Below are positions 1 to 8,077 of a stretch of 64,000 bases of DNA, in pieces. Numbering within the stretch: the first letter of the stretch is position 1; every line of letters begins with the position of its first letter. Origin of the DNA: Acaryochloris sp. CCMEE 5410 (GTDB lineage Bacteria; Cyanobacteriota; Cyanobacteriia; Thermosynechococcales; Thermosynechococcaceae). Where the stretch lies: the NCBI RefSeq assembly GCF_000238775.2, contig NZ_AFEJ02000001.1, positions 3,038,001-3,102,000 on the forward strand, written 5' to 3'. The notes beneath the pieces are model-generated. The model was not told the origin of the DNA. It worked only from the letters and a program-made list of their open reading frames with translations, and made no database searches. Both the position numbers and the translations under genes were made by a program.

Positions 1-1368
1 ATCTCTCAGGCCATCAGCCGCTATTTAGACCACTATGCCGAACCTATTGCTCGTATGATTCAAGCCGAGTGGCTCTCAACCCTTGACCAGATCTATCAAT
101 CTGTTCTTGTCCTTCCCCTTTTTGATGAAGCCCTCAACTGCCTAGAGAGCATCTTGCCCAACAGCACTCACCATACTCTGGTGATTGCTGTGGTCAATGC
201 TTCAGAGGATGCAAATAGAGCGGCAATCCAGCGAACCCAGACGTTTCTCACCCAATTTCAACCTCACCCCCAGCTCCCCTTTACGGTGGTGGACCAACCC
301 TCGGGGAATACCTTGCTGCTCGTCGATTGCTGCACCTCTCCTCGACAACTGCCTCCTAAACAGGGGGTGGGGCTAGCCCGCAAAATTGGCGGTGATATTG
401 CCCTGGCCTGTATTGCCGCCCAGACCATCCAAACCCCTTGGATTTACTGTAGCGATGGTGATGTGCAGTTACCGGAAGATTACTTTGCCACCCCCAACTT
501 TGGCCCAGACGTGGCGGTCGCCATTTATCCTTTCCGCCACCATCCCCACCATCCCGATATTCTGGAATATGAAATTTCTCTGCGATATTACGTTTTAGGA
601 TTAGCTCAAGCCGGTTCGCACTATGCTTTTCAAACCATTGGTAGTTTGTTAAAAATCAATGCGGAGCACTATGCCAAAGTCCGAGGTTTCCCCAAACGGC
701 AAGCGGCGGAAGACTTCTACATGCTCAATAAACTGGCCAAAACAGGACAGGTAATCCGCTTAAAACAACCAACGGTCGTCCTGTCTTCCCGGTTATCCCA
801 TCGGGTTCCTTTTGGCACAGGAGCGGCAATGGTTAAATTGTCCCAAGATCCAGGTCTTCACCTTTATCACCCTCAAATTTTTGGAGAACTACAGCGTTGG
901 CTGGCCTTAGACCAATGCTTATGGCAAGGGCTGCGCCCCCATGCATTCCCTGACGTCATGATGAGTTTCCAAGCTTGGTGGCAGCAACAACATCTAGCGC
1001 CTTCGCTCTTAGAAACCTTGCTGCATCTCAAAGTGGATCAAGCCCTCCAACAAGCTTTCCAGCAATGTCAGGATTTTCCGCATTTTCAGTTTTACCTAAG
1101 GGTTTGGTTTGATGCCTTTCGAACGCTCAAATTTGTGCATTATCAAAGAGATAACTATTGGCCTTCTCTACCGATTCCAGAAGCGATCACTTTGTTCAAG
1201 GGTTCCAACCTATGCAACTTCTCTCAGAGGCCACCACACTCATTGCCCGTAAGCCACCAGGAGCTACAGCCGTCTTCTCTAAAAATTCTCGATATTATGC
1301 AAGAATTATGCACGCTAGAATTACAATTGCCAACTTATGTAGGTCCGACTCAAAGTCTCACCCCATAA
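1..1368 (+). CDS. Glycosyltransferase family 2-like protein, 5' end outside window
   Basis: The reading frame is open from base 1, so the gene probably starts upstream. The first in-window ATG (position 55) has convincing coding sequence before it and is likely internal. The protein has the GT-A layout of family 2 glycosyltransferases: a strand like VLVLPLFDE near the start, a conserved GLARKIGGD segment, and an acidic motif (CSDGDVQLP) at the expected place of the metal/nucleotide-sugar DXD motif. A later AAEDFYML segment resembles the catalytic-base region. It therefore probably transfers a sugar from a nucleotide-sugar donor, but the acceptor cannot be told. It stands alone, followed by about 290 bp of non-coding DNA. 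Family assignment is by motif pattern only. Confidence 0.7.
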   Translation: MSQAISRYLDHYAEPIARMIQAEWLSTLDQIYQSVLVLPLFDEALNCLESILPNSTHHTLVIAVVNASEDANRAAIQRTQTFLTQFQPHPQLPFTVVDQPSGNTLLLVDCCTSPRQLPPKQGVGLARKIGGDIALACIAAQTIQTPWIYCSDGDVQLPEDYFATPNFGPDVAVAIYPFRHHPHHPDILEYEISLRYYVLGLAQAGSHYAFQTIGSLLKINAEHYAKVRGFPKRQAAEDFYMLNKLAKTGQVIRLKQPTVVLSSRLSHRVPFGTGAAMVKLSQDPGLHLYHPQIFGELQRWLALDQCLWQGLRPHAFPDVMMSFQAWWQQQHLAPSLLETLLHLKVDQALQQAFQQCQDFPHFQFYLRVWFDAFRTLKFVHYQRDNYWPSLPIPEAITLFKGSNLCNFSQRPPHSLPVSHQELQPSSLKILDIMQELCTLELQLPTYVGPTQSLTP

Positions 1369-1660
1369 GCAGGCAAATCTCACTGATACCAACACCTATC
1401 TAATCAATAGCTGTTGCTGAAATTGATTCAAAACCTACCGATTCTTCATCAGTCAGTGTGATATAAATTCAAACCAAGTTGTCTCTCAGACACACACAAG
1501 TCTGCGAAATGCTAGCAACAAAATACAGACACTCACCCATCATATCTATGCCTAGTGAGTTGCTTAGTACCACTCAAATGATCCTGTCAAAGGAATTAAC
1601 CGCGTAAACCAATATGTGCAAGTGATTAGGTCTGTTAAATACTAAAGGGGGATTTCAATA

Positions 1661-2245
1661 ATGAAAGATCAGGAATATACACTTAGCATTCTCAAGATGG
1701 TCATCAATAATGATTTAGAGAATCATCATGTAGAAACTAGCCAAGATTTAGAACATCTGGAATCCAAGCGAGATCAGTTAGTTTGGGAGATCGCGACTAA
1801 AATCTATACCTACAGCGGCCATAAAGTTGAGCTATCCATGGTTCGTGATTTGGTTACGATTCATCTGAAACGGAAAAGACGCCAGTTTTCTACCGCTAAA
1901 CTTCTAGAAAGACAAGAACGGCAACCTCAACCTAAACCCCCCATCCGTTCTAATGTAGACTCTGTGAGATGGATATTCCTGAAGACTTGCTCCATCATTT
2001 GCAACTATACAGATGTCAATGCCCATCGAGTCAGTATGGCGAGTCGAATTGCAGATTTCGCTGATGAGAAGGAATTGACTCAGATTTTGCGAGATCTAGA
2101 AGAAGTTTTTGAGATTAAATTCCCCCATCAAGCCACAACCCAGATTAAAACCGTTAAACATCTGGTAGACGTCATTGGCTACCAAATCAAACTTCATTCT
2201 GACTATCAACCGGCTGCTAACTATGAATCAGCTATAGCCATATAA
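1661..2245 (+). CDS. Hypothetical protein with ACP-like C-terminal domain lacking the pantetheine serine
   Basis: A 194-residue protein starting at ATG 1661 behind a good ribosome site (AAAGGGGGA). Residues 1-100 are charged and unrecognised. Residues about 103-176 look like an acyl carrier protein fold: the stretch DLEEVFEIKFP followed by a TVKHLVDVI helix matches the second half of ACPs. Where ACPs have the D-S-L serine that carries phosphopantetheine, this protein reads D-E-K (residues 135-137), so it should not be a working carrier. It may be a structural or regulatory relative. A hairpin terminator follows at 2388. The ACP relation is an inference from pattern, without alignment. Confidence 0.65.
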   Translation: MKDQEYTLSILKMVINNDLENHHVETSQDLEHLESKRDQLVWEIATKIYTYSGHKVELSMVRDLVTIHLKRKRRQFSTAKLLERQERQPQPKPPIRSNVDSVRWIFLKTCSIICNYTDVNAHRVSMASRIADFADEKELTQILRDLEEVFEIKFPHQATTQIKTVKHLVDVIGYQIKLHSDYQPAANYESAIAI

Positions 2246-2387
2246 AACAACTGCATTCTATAAAACAATGCAGAAATTACATCAAAGTCATGCAAAAAAC
2301 GGGTTTAGGGCGATAGATCCGTCCCCCTAATAGGGCATAACTAGGATCAGATGTCTTTCTGCCAAGGAAACATCACCACAATTTCAG

Positions 2388-2417
2388 AAAGCCCCACGAC
2401 TAGAGTTGCGGGGCTTT
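2388..2417 (+). terminator. Rho-independent terminator after the ACP-like gene
   Basis: The arms AAAGCCCC and GGGGCTTT pair across a 14-base loop, with a run of five T at the 3' side. It lies between the ACP-like gene (+) and the 3' end of the VanZ gene (-), so it may serve both. Confidence 0.75.
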
Positions 2418-2428
2418 TTATCTTAGTA

Positions 2429-2851
2429 TTAACGCTTTGAAACAGGCTGCGAGGCACCAGAAGGCTGAGACAGTTGGTGCTGGGCCAGCCAGTATCCCAC
2501 CAAAATTCCCAGCACGCTACATACTAGATCTAGCGCATCTAAGGAGCGGGTCGGAGCAAAAAACTGAGCTCCTTCTTCGGCTAAGGTCCATCCACTAAAA
2601 GCGAGTACCCATAGGGGTAAACGATAACGGCCTAATCGTAGGGTAAAGGGATGTAATAAACGATGGCCTAGATAGGCAGCCAAGCCATAGAGAATGACAT
2701 GCCCCAACTTGTCATAGTAGGGAATGACAGCCAGTTGAGACGGTAAATTTCCGGTATAGGCTAAAACCAATATCCAGCCAAATAAGGCGGCATAGAGAAA
2801 GGCTAGCCACTTTAATCGTGAGTGCGATCGCAGTTTCGAGGACATCAGCAA
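2429..2851 (-). CDS. VanZ family membrane protein
   Basis: A 140-residue protein with about four membrane helices. The VanZ pattern is present: YDKLGHVILYG in the middle, then a helix ending LAEEGAQFF, then a Ser-Leu-Asp-Ala-Leu-Asp segment before the last helix. VanZ-like proteins are a loose group, first known from teicoplanin resistance; most bacterial members have no defined role. It sits alone between convergent units, with HIP1 (2824-2831) inside its first codons. Start codon: an ATG at 2851, with further ATG options 3-6 bases in. Confidence 0.75.
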   Translation of the reverse strand: MLMSSKLRSHSRLKWLAFLYAALFGWILVLAYTGNLPSQLAVIPYYDKLGHVILYGLAAYLGHRLLHPFTLRLGRYRLPLWVLAFSGWTLAEEGAQFFAPTRSLDALDLVCSVLGILVGYWLAQHQLSQPSGASQPVSKR

Positions 2852-2930
2852 GCGGAAGTGGATTTAGAGGAGACTCCAATCTAGCCTCCGCTCCTATTCA
2901 ATGCCCAATATGGGATAAAGTGCAGCCAAC

Positions 2931-3194
2931 TTAAACGTCGTAAACGCGGCACTCTTCTGCATTAGGGTTATCATCACAAAAGTCTTCAAACTGAGAAGGC
3001 TGCTCTTGTACTTTCTTGTGAGAATATTCAGCTTGGAGCTCTTCGACGATATCCCAGGCAACTGCACAGGCTTTGGAAGTCGCGCCTTCGCTCGCACACG
3101 TTTCACGAGCTTGGCTTAAAGCATCTTCCATACGGGTTTCCATGGCTACAGATTGCTCAAGGGTCGGTGCAGCTGTCTCTAAAGTAAGGGGCAT
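2931..3194 (-). CDS. cp12: Calvin cycle protein CP12, copy 1
   Basis: An 87-residue CP12. CP12 is a small, partly disordered protein that joins GAPDH and phosphoribulokinase into an inactive complex in the dark, under thioredoxin control. The sequence shows both cysteine pairs: the N-terminal pair in RETCASEGATSKACAVAWD, the core AWDIVEELQAEYSH, and the C-terminal pair in CDDNPNAEECRVYDV, the GAPDH-binding tail. It is about 12 residues longer than the second copy because of an N-terminal extension. Both CP12 genes flank a fructosamine kinase gene and all three face the same way. Identification is firm; the division of labour between copies is unknown. Confidence 0.95.
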   Translation of the reverse strand: MPLTLETAAPTLEQSVAMETRMEDALSQARETCASEGATSKACAVAWDIVEELQAEYSHKKVQEQPSQFEDFCDDNPNAEECRVYDV

Positions 3195-3382
3195 TGTTAA
3201 TCACATTCCTATCATTGTGGTCAGAGTTGAGTCTTAATGAAGTAAAACCATCACTCTGAAGACTTCTCCTCTAACCTAGCTAGGGCATCCTTCCACCGAC
3301 AGCGGTAGAAACCCGTAACTCCTCGATCGGTTTATTCGGCAAACACAAACTTAACTCAGTAATAGTACCGACCGAATTTGCT

Positions 3383-4255
3383 CTAGCGCATTGTTAACAC
3401 TTGCTCAATCATTCCCTGGGCTTGTGATGCATATCCGCCACCAAACAAATTGAAGTGATTCAGGATGTGATACAGATTGTAGAGAGTTTTACGCTGTTGA
3501 TAGCCTTCGGCTAGGGGCCAAGTCGCTTGATATCCCCGATAAAATGCCGACGGAAATCCCCCAAAAAGCTCAGTCATGGCAAGATCGACTTCTCGATCGC
3601 CATAGTAGGTTGCAGGGTCTAGAATAATCGGTTCTCCGGCCTGACTAAAGGCTGCATTGCCTGACCACAGATCGCCGTGAACTAAAGAGGACGCGACAGG
3701 GTGAGTCAATAGTGCAGGGATTTTATCCACAAGCACATCCCCCTGGCGAAAATGCCCGCCATGCCGTTGAGCCAGCTGGAGCTGATAGCCAATGCGATGC
3801 TCGGCAAAAAATTCTCCCCAATTCTCAGTCCAAGGATTGCGCTGAGGGGTATCGCCAATCGTGTTGTTTTGGTGCCAGCCAAAACCTTGATCATGAGCCT
3901 GGCGATGCATCGCGGCCAGTTGTTGCCCCATCGCAAACCACGCTTGGGAATCGCCATGGCCTAAGGGAATCCATTCCAGGATGATATAGCTTTGTCCTTC
4001 GGCAGCGCCCCATCCTATCAGCTTCGGCACCCGAATACTGCGGGACGCCTGCATGTCTTTGAGACCCTCTGCTTCTGCTTCAAACATCGCCACTTTGCTG
4101 GCCTGATTGAGTTTGACGAAATAGTGTTCCTGACCGTCACTCACCTGATAGGCCTGATTGATACTGCCACCGCCTACAGAATTGCGAGTTGCGATCGCAA
4201 AATCTTTCCCTTGTATTTGACTAATCTGGCGCTGAATCTCAGTCCATACAGACAT
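3383..4255 (-). CDS. Fructosamine/ketosamine-3-kinase family protein
   Basis: A protein of about 290 residues in the fructosamine-3-kinase family (aminoglycoside-kinase fold), which phosphorylates sugars attached to protein amines so that the adduct falls off: a protein deglycation repair step. Seen: an N-terminal nucleotide-binding region (VGGGSINQAYQV), an invariant-lysine segment (YFVKLNQ), the catalytic loop LVHGDLWSGN, and the metal-binding DPATYYGDREVDLAM. A GTG at 4261 is also in frame, but AGGAGG lies directly against it; ATG 4255 has five bases of spacing and is preferred. It lies between two cp12 genes, which fits a role under high Calvin-cycle sugar-phosphate load, though that link is inference. 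Confidence 0.9.
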   Translation of the reverse strand: MSVWTEIQRQISQIQGKDFAIATRNSVGGGSINQAYQVSDGQEHYFVKLNQASKVAMFEAEAEGLKDMQASRSIRVPKLIGWGAAEGQSYIILEWIPLGHGDSQAWFAMGQQLAAMHRQAHDQGFGWHQNNTIGDTPQRNPWTENWGEFFAEHRIGYQLQLAQRHGGHFRQGDVLVDKIPALLTHPVASSLVHGDLWSGNAAFSQAGEPIILDPATYYGDREVDLAMTELFGGFPSAFYRGYQATWPLAEGYQQRKTLYNLYHILNHFNLFGGGYASQAQGMIEQVLTMR

Positions 4256-4280
4256 ATCCACCTCCTAAGCCCTGACAGAA

Positions 4281-4309
4281 AAAAGACAACCTCAGTGAGG
4301 TTGTCTTTT
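4281..4309 (-). terminator. Strong hairpin terminator after cp12 copy 2
   Basis: A near-perfect palindrome: a 13-base arm (AAAAGACAACCTC) and its exact complement around a three-base loop, with A and T runs at the outer ends. It can work in both directions; on the minus strand it follows the second cp12 gene and separates it from the fructosamine kinase gene, arguing that the two are transcribed separately. Confidence 0.85.
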
Positions 4310-4348
4310 CGAAGAAGCTAATGAATCAATACCTGACAATCGGCGCAA

Positions 4349-4576
4349 TTAGTCATCGTAAATCCGACACTCAGCAGCATCAGGATTATCATCACAATAT
4401 TGCTCAAGGGAGTTTTTATCTTCGTTATTGCTTTTACGCTGATGGGATGCTTCGGCTTGCAGCTCTTCCACTGCATCCCAGGCTGCTGCACACTCACCAG
4501 AAGTGGCACCGCTAGTATCACAAGTTTCTCGGGCTTGCTCTAGCTCTTTTTCAATTTTTTCTTGAATGTTGGACAT
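4349..4576 (-). CDS. cp12: Calvin cycle protein CP12, copy 2
   Basis: A 75-residue CP12 of the usual cyanobacterial length. It carries RETCDTSGATSGECAAAWD, the core AWDAVEELQAEASHQR, and the tail YCDDNPDAAECRIYDD, so both redox-active cysteine pairs are kept. It is the more typical copy and presumably the main regulator that ties GAPDH to phosphoribulokinase in the dark. The strong terminator at 4281-4309 ends its transcript. The 339 bp upstream hold its promoter and that of the divergent small ORF at 4916. Confidence 0.95.
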   Translation of the reverse strand: MSNIQEKIEKELEQARETCDTSGATSGECAAAWDAVEELQAEASHQRKSNNEDKNSLEQYCDDNPDAAECRIYDD

Positions 4577-4915
4577 AGGTCAATTTTCAACCACTCTTAT
4601 CTATGTGTTTATCTGAGCAAACGACAGCATTTTGATACTGCTGTTAAATCATCCAAAGGCGTTTCTGGTTCATGCATTTAGTGTAACCATATCTCACAGT
4701 AATTGACTGGCTAGAGAAATAGGGTGCCCTTTAACACTGTTTTAGGAATGTCTTAGCAAAGCGCTAGATAAGTTTTTCAGAAGCAAAAACTAGTCATTAA
4801 TCGAACGATTGTAAATAGGATTACACAATTTTTCATGAAGCTGTAGCACAGCCTACAACCGATTTATAGCAAGCATAGATATACTTCATGGGTATCGAAG
4901 CTAACGGAGTCTGAC
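4577..4915. other. Intergenic region between divergent cp12 and a small ORF
   Basis: 339 bp without a gene. It must contain the cp12 promoter (minus strand) and that of the 47-residue ORF at 4916 (plus strand). It is AT-rich, with no repeat, tRNA or clear operator that I could recognise. Confidence 0.5.
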
Positions 4916-5059
4916 ATGATGACTATCTGCGACAATACCAACCAAACAGAACTGCTGCGATTCTGGGTGCAAGAACTGACTCACTTATCTCCCCATGAAG
5001 TAGACGAAGTGGTAACGGCCCTCAGTCAAGAGAAGGCTACTCTCAATCCTGCTGCATAA
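4916..5059 (+). CDS. Small hypothetical protein (47 residues)
   Basis: A short open frame, MMTICDNTNQ to NPAA, with a ribosome site (GGAG about 7 bases upstream of ATG 4916) and its own terminator at 5093. The middle (LLRFWVQELTHLSPHEVDEVVTAL) looks like two amphipathic helices. I do not recognise the family. The RBS and terminator make a real gene likely. Confidence 0.55.
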   Translation: MMTICDNTNQTELLRFWVQELTHLSPHEVDEVVTALSQEKATLNPAA

Positions 5060-5092
5060 GGTTGGATCATCCCATATTATGCCCTTCAATAT

Positions 5093-5131
5093 ACCGATGG
5101 TTTGAGCCTCTCATCCATCGGTTAATTTTTT
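5093..5131 (+). terminator. Hairpin terminator after the small ORF
   Basis: ACCGATGG pairs with CCATCGGT across 14 bases and is followed by TAA and a run of six T. Confidence 0.75.
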
Positions 5132-5200
5132 CTCAAATCCCCATTCCCGTGGTGGTTTAACTCTGTTAGACTGCTGAAGTCATACAATCGGTCTTTCTCG

Positions 5201-6289
5201 TTGGTTGCTGCGGGTCAATCCTATCGATTACTATTTGTCTCTACTCCTCTAGGACCTTTAGGATCTGGGGTTGGGGGAGGAGTCGAACTAACGCTCCTGA
5301 ATATGCTGGATGCCTTAACCCAGCAGGGCCACCACATCCAGGTAGTTGCACCTCAGCAATCTCAGTTGCCCCAAACTGAGGTGATCACCGTAGCCGGAAC
5401 ACCCCAGATTCCAGCCCAAACCCAAACTCGACAGACCCCGATTCATCTTCCTGAAAACTCAGTTCTCGCCAATATGTGGCTGCAGGTTTTGGCCCTGCAA
5501 TCTGAGTTTGACCTGATTATCAACTTTGCCTATGATTGGCTGCCCCTCTACTTAACGCCCTTCTTAGACACACCTGTTGCCCATCTGATCAGCATGGGGT
5601 CGCTTTCAGACGCCATGGATCAAATCATTGGTCAAATGGCAGAGCAGTTCCCCCATACGATTGGTGTCCATACTCAAGCCCAGGCCAATACCTTTCCCTT
5701 TGCCCAGCACTGCTATCCCGTCGGTAATGGCTTTAATTTAGACCTTTACCAATTTACCCCTGAGCCAGAGGACTACTTATGCTGGCTGGGGCGGATTGCC
5801 CCCGAGAAAGCCTTGGAAGATGCGGTCGCTGCGGTCGATCAAACGGGGCAAGCTCTCAAAATTATGGGCCATATTCAAGATCAGACCTATTTTGATCAAA
5901 TTCAGGCTCAGTTTCCCAACGCCAACATCGACTATCTAGGGTTTCTGGAGACCACGGCTATGCAAGAGGTCTTACGCCATAGCCGGGGGTTGCTCGTGAC
6001 GCCTCGCTGGGTGGAAGCCTTTGGCAATGTTGTGATTGAAGCCCTAGCCTGCGGTGTTCCTGTAATTGCTTACCATCGGGGCGGTCCCGCAGAAATTATC
6101 CAGCCAGGAAAAACAGGCTGGCTCGTCGAGCCCGATAGCATCGATGGCCTAGTGGAGGCCATTCACAAGCTGCCCGAGATCGACCGACAGACCTGTCGCC
6201 AGCAGGCTGAGCAGGAGTATTCTCTGACGGCCTTTGCCCAGCGCCTGGAGCAATGGTTTGCTAAAATCCTGTCTCAACCCAGTACATAA
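5201..6289 (+). CDS. Glycosyltransferase family 4 (GT-B fold)
   Basis: A 362-residue GT4 glycosyltransferase. The N-terminal half has GSGVGGGVELTLLNML, the glycine-rich acceptor loop. The C-terminal half has WLGRIAPEKALEDAV, the start of the donor-binding domain, and WVEAFGNVVIEALACGVPVIAY, which contains the E-x7-E type motif that binds the nucleotide sugar, then GGPAEII. The acceptor is unknown. No good ATG is available; the start given is TTG 5201 and the ribosome site is weak, so the true N-terminus is uncertain. The LD-carboxypeptidase gene follows after four bases, so the two are probably co-transcribed and may both concern envelope polymers. Confidence 0.85.
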   Translation: MVAAGQSYRLLFVSTPLGPLGSGVGGGVELTLLNMLDALTQQGHHIQVVAPQQSQLPQTEVITVAGTPQIPAQTQTRQTPIHLPENSVLANMWLQVLALQSEFDLIINFAYDWLPLYLTPFLDTPVAHLISMGSLSDAMDQIIGQMAEQFPHTIGVHTQAQANTFPFAQHCYPVGNGFNLDLYQFTPEPEDYLCWLGRIAPEKALEDAVAAVDQTGQALKIMGHIQDQTYFDQIQAQFPNANIDYLGFLETTAMQEVLRHSRGLLVTPRWVEAFGNVVIEALACGVPVIAYHRGGPAEIIQPGKTGWLVEPDSIDGLVEAIHKLPEIDRQTCRQQAEQEYSLTAFAQRLEQWFAKILSQPST

Positions 6290-6293
6290 AACC

Positions 6294-7187
6294 ATGCAAG
6301 CCTGTCAGCTCCCTCCTTTTTTGCAACCGGGTGATGATCTTTGGGTAACAATGCCCAGCGGCACCCTCCGAGAGCGGCAGAATTTTGATCAAGGGGTTGT
6401 GGTGTTGCGATCGCACCCCTACTCCATCCACCTATCCCCGAACATCACCGCTCAGTGGGGCTATCTTGCTGGCACCGATACTCAGCGCAGACAAGCCCTG
6501 ATCGAGGGGCTCAAAGGCGACTATTCCGGCATCTTTTGTGGACGAGGCGGTTATGGCGGCGCTCGACTTTTAGAAGACTGGCAATGGCCTCCTACCTCTG
6601 CCAAATGGCTGGTGGGGTTTTCCGATGTGACGACTCTTCTCTGGGGACTCGCTACTCAGGGAATCGCTAGTGTTCATGGTCCGGTGATGACCACCTTGGC
6701 CCATGAACCCGACTGGTCCCAGCAGCGACTGTTTGATTGGCTCGCCGGTCGTCCCATACCCGCCCTCACAGGCAAAGGGTGGGGTCAGGGCAAAGCAACC
6801 GGTATCTTATTACCCGGCAATTTAACGGTGGCAACCCATATCTTAGGAACGTCTCTCTGCCCCAACCTAGACCAGGTGATCTTAGCCCTAGAAGATGTGG
6901 GAGAAGCCCCTTATCGGCTGGATCGGATGCTAACCCAATGGCGTATGACTGGGGTATTTAAGCAGGTAAAAGGTATTGCCCTCGGGCGCTTTAGTGATTG
7001 TGAAGCCCCTACCGGGATTCCTAGCTTAACGGTGGAAGAAGTTCTCCGCGATCGCTTGGAGGATTTAGGTATCCCCATTGTGTCGGGGTTACCCTTTGGC
7101 CATGGCGCTCCCAACGCAGCTTTACCCGTGGGTGTCCCTGCCCATTTAGATGGCGATCAGGGGACATTAAGCGTTGAGGCTCCTTAG
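6294..7187 (+). CDS. ldcA: Muramoyltetrapeptide LD-carboxypeptidase (peptidase family S66)
   Basis: A protein of about 297 residues. LD-carboxypeptidases trim the terminal D-alanine from cytoplasmic murein tetrapeptides during wall recycling. Seen: GIFCGRGGYGGARLL, the conserved substrate-loop motif; GFSDVTTLLWG with the nucleophile serine near residue 109; LALEDVGEAPYRLDRML with the glutamate; and LPFGHG with the histidine, completing the Ser-Glu-His triad of S66 enzymes. The frame is open further upstream into the preceding gene, but ATG 6294, four bases after that gene's stop, gives the usual family N-terminus. Confidence 0.9.
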   Translation: MQACQLPPFLQPGDDLWVTMPSGTLRERQNFDQGVVVLRSHPYSIHLSPNITAQWGYLAGTDTQRRQALIEGLKGDYSGIFCGRGGYGGARLLEDWQWPPTSAKWLVGFSDVTTLLWGLATQGIASVHGPVMTTLAHEPDWSQQRLFDWLAGRPIPALTGKGWGQGKATGILLPGNLTVATHILGTSLCPNLDQVILALEDVGEAPYRLDRMLTQWRMTGVFKQVKGIALGRFSDCEAPTGIPSLTVEEVLRDRLEDLGIPIVSGLPFGHGAPNAALPVGVPAHLDGDQGTLSVEAP

Positions 7188-7246
7188 GGATCAGCTCTCA
7201 AATCTGTACGCTATCGTAAAAAGTAGAGACCATCAGGACCCTAGGC

Positions 7247-8065
7247 ATGAACGAGCTGAGGCAGGTACTAGAATTAGCAACCGAAGAAGAATTACAAGAC
7301 CTGACGGATTTGTTGTTTCGACGCCGATATAATCCCCTCGATTACCTGCGAGAACCCACCCCGGATCAGGTCCAAGCGTCCAGTCGCCAAAAGTGGCTAG
7401 AAACCATCGAGAACCGTTTCCGCTTTGTAGCCGCCGACGGGTTTACAGTCCTGAAAGGGCAAACAGAAACCTTAAGCTATCGCCAAGTCCTGGTTCAAGT
7501 CAGCCGCCATTTGAAGATTAAGTATTCCCCGACCCTATCCACCACCGATTTAGAAGCTGAGATCTATTTGCATTTGATCAAGGAAGCTTGGCAAAAGTTA
7601 CCGGAGAATCAGCAAGAGCAACTGCAACAGCGGATCCAAAAGGCCTTGGCTGAGGCTCCTGGGATGCCCTTGCCCGTCAATTGCCAAATGGATCCCCGAC
7701 GATGGCTGCTGGAAGGAAGCAGCGCTTTAGCCGTATCATCAGTGTTGCGCCCCTTGCTGTTAAAGCATTTGGCGCGGCAATTTGCGGCTCAGATGGCAGT
7801 GTATCAAGTGGCTCGACAAGCAGCCCCCCAAATCGAAGGACAAATCGCTGTGCAAGCAGCACGACGCGGTATGGCTTGGAATGCGGCTCGATATGGCGTG
7901 ATGCGTGGGGCGTTGACCGTAGTGAGTTCAGCCCTGTGGATTGGCTTGTTTGCAGACCTGGGTTGGCGTGCGATCTCAACCAACTACGGGCGCGTCATTC
8001 CGGTAATCTTTACTCTGGCCCAAATTCGTCTGATTCGGGGGGACGCATCTTGGCAGTCTGTTTGA
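7247..8065 (+). CDS. YaaW-like protein of unknown function
   Basis: A 272-residue protein resembling the YaaW family (COG4735): it begins LRQVLELATEEELQDLTDLL, has a central SYRQVLVQVSRHLKIKYSP segment and a helical region, and ends in an Ala/Gly-rich part that may contain two membrane-associated helices (VMRGALTVVSSALWIGLF), followed by PVIFTLAQIRLIR. The family has no established role. It lies 12 bp upstream of the Z-ISO gene and may share its transcript. The assignment rests on remembered similarity to E. coli YaaW. Confidence 0.65.
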   Translation: MNELRQVLELATEEELQDLTDLLFRRRYNPLDYLREPTPDQVQASSRQKWLETIENRFRFVAADGFTVLKGQTETLSYRQVLVQVSRHLKIKYSPTLSTTDLEAEIYLHLIKEAWQKLPENQQEQLQQRIQKALAEAPGMPLPVNCQMDPRRWLLEGSSALAVSSVLRPLLLKHLARQFAAQMAVYQVARQAAPQIEGQIAVQAARRGMAWNAARYGVMRGALTVVSSALWIGLFADLGWRAISTNYGRVIPVIFTLAQIRLIRGDASWQSV

Positions 8066-8077
8066 GTATGATTCGAA

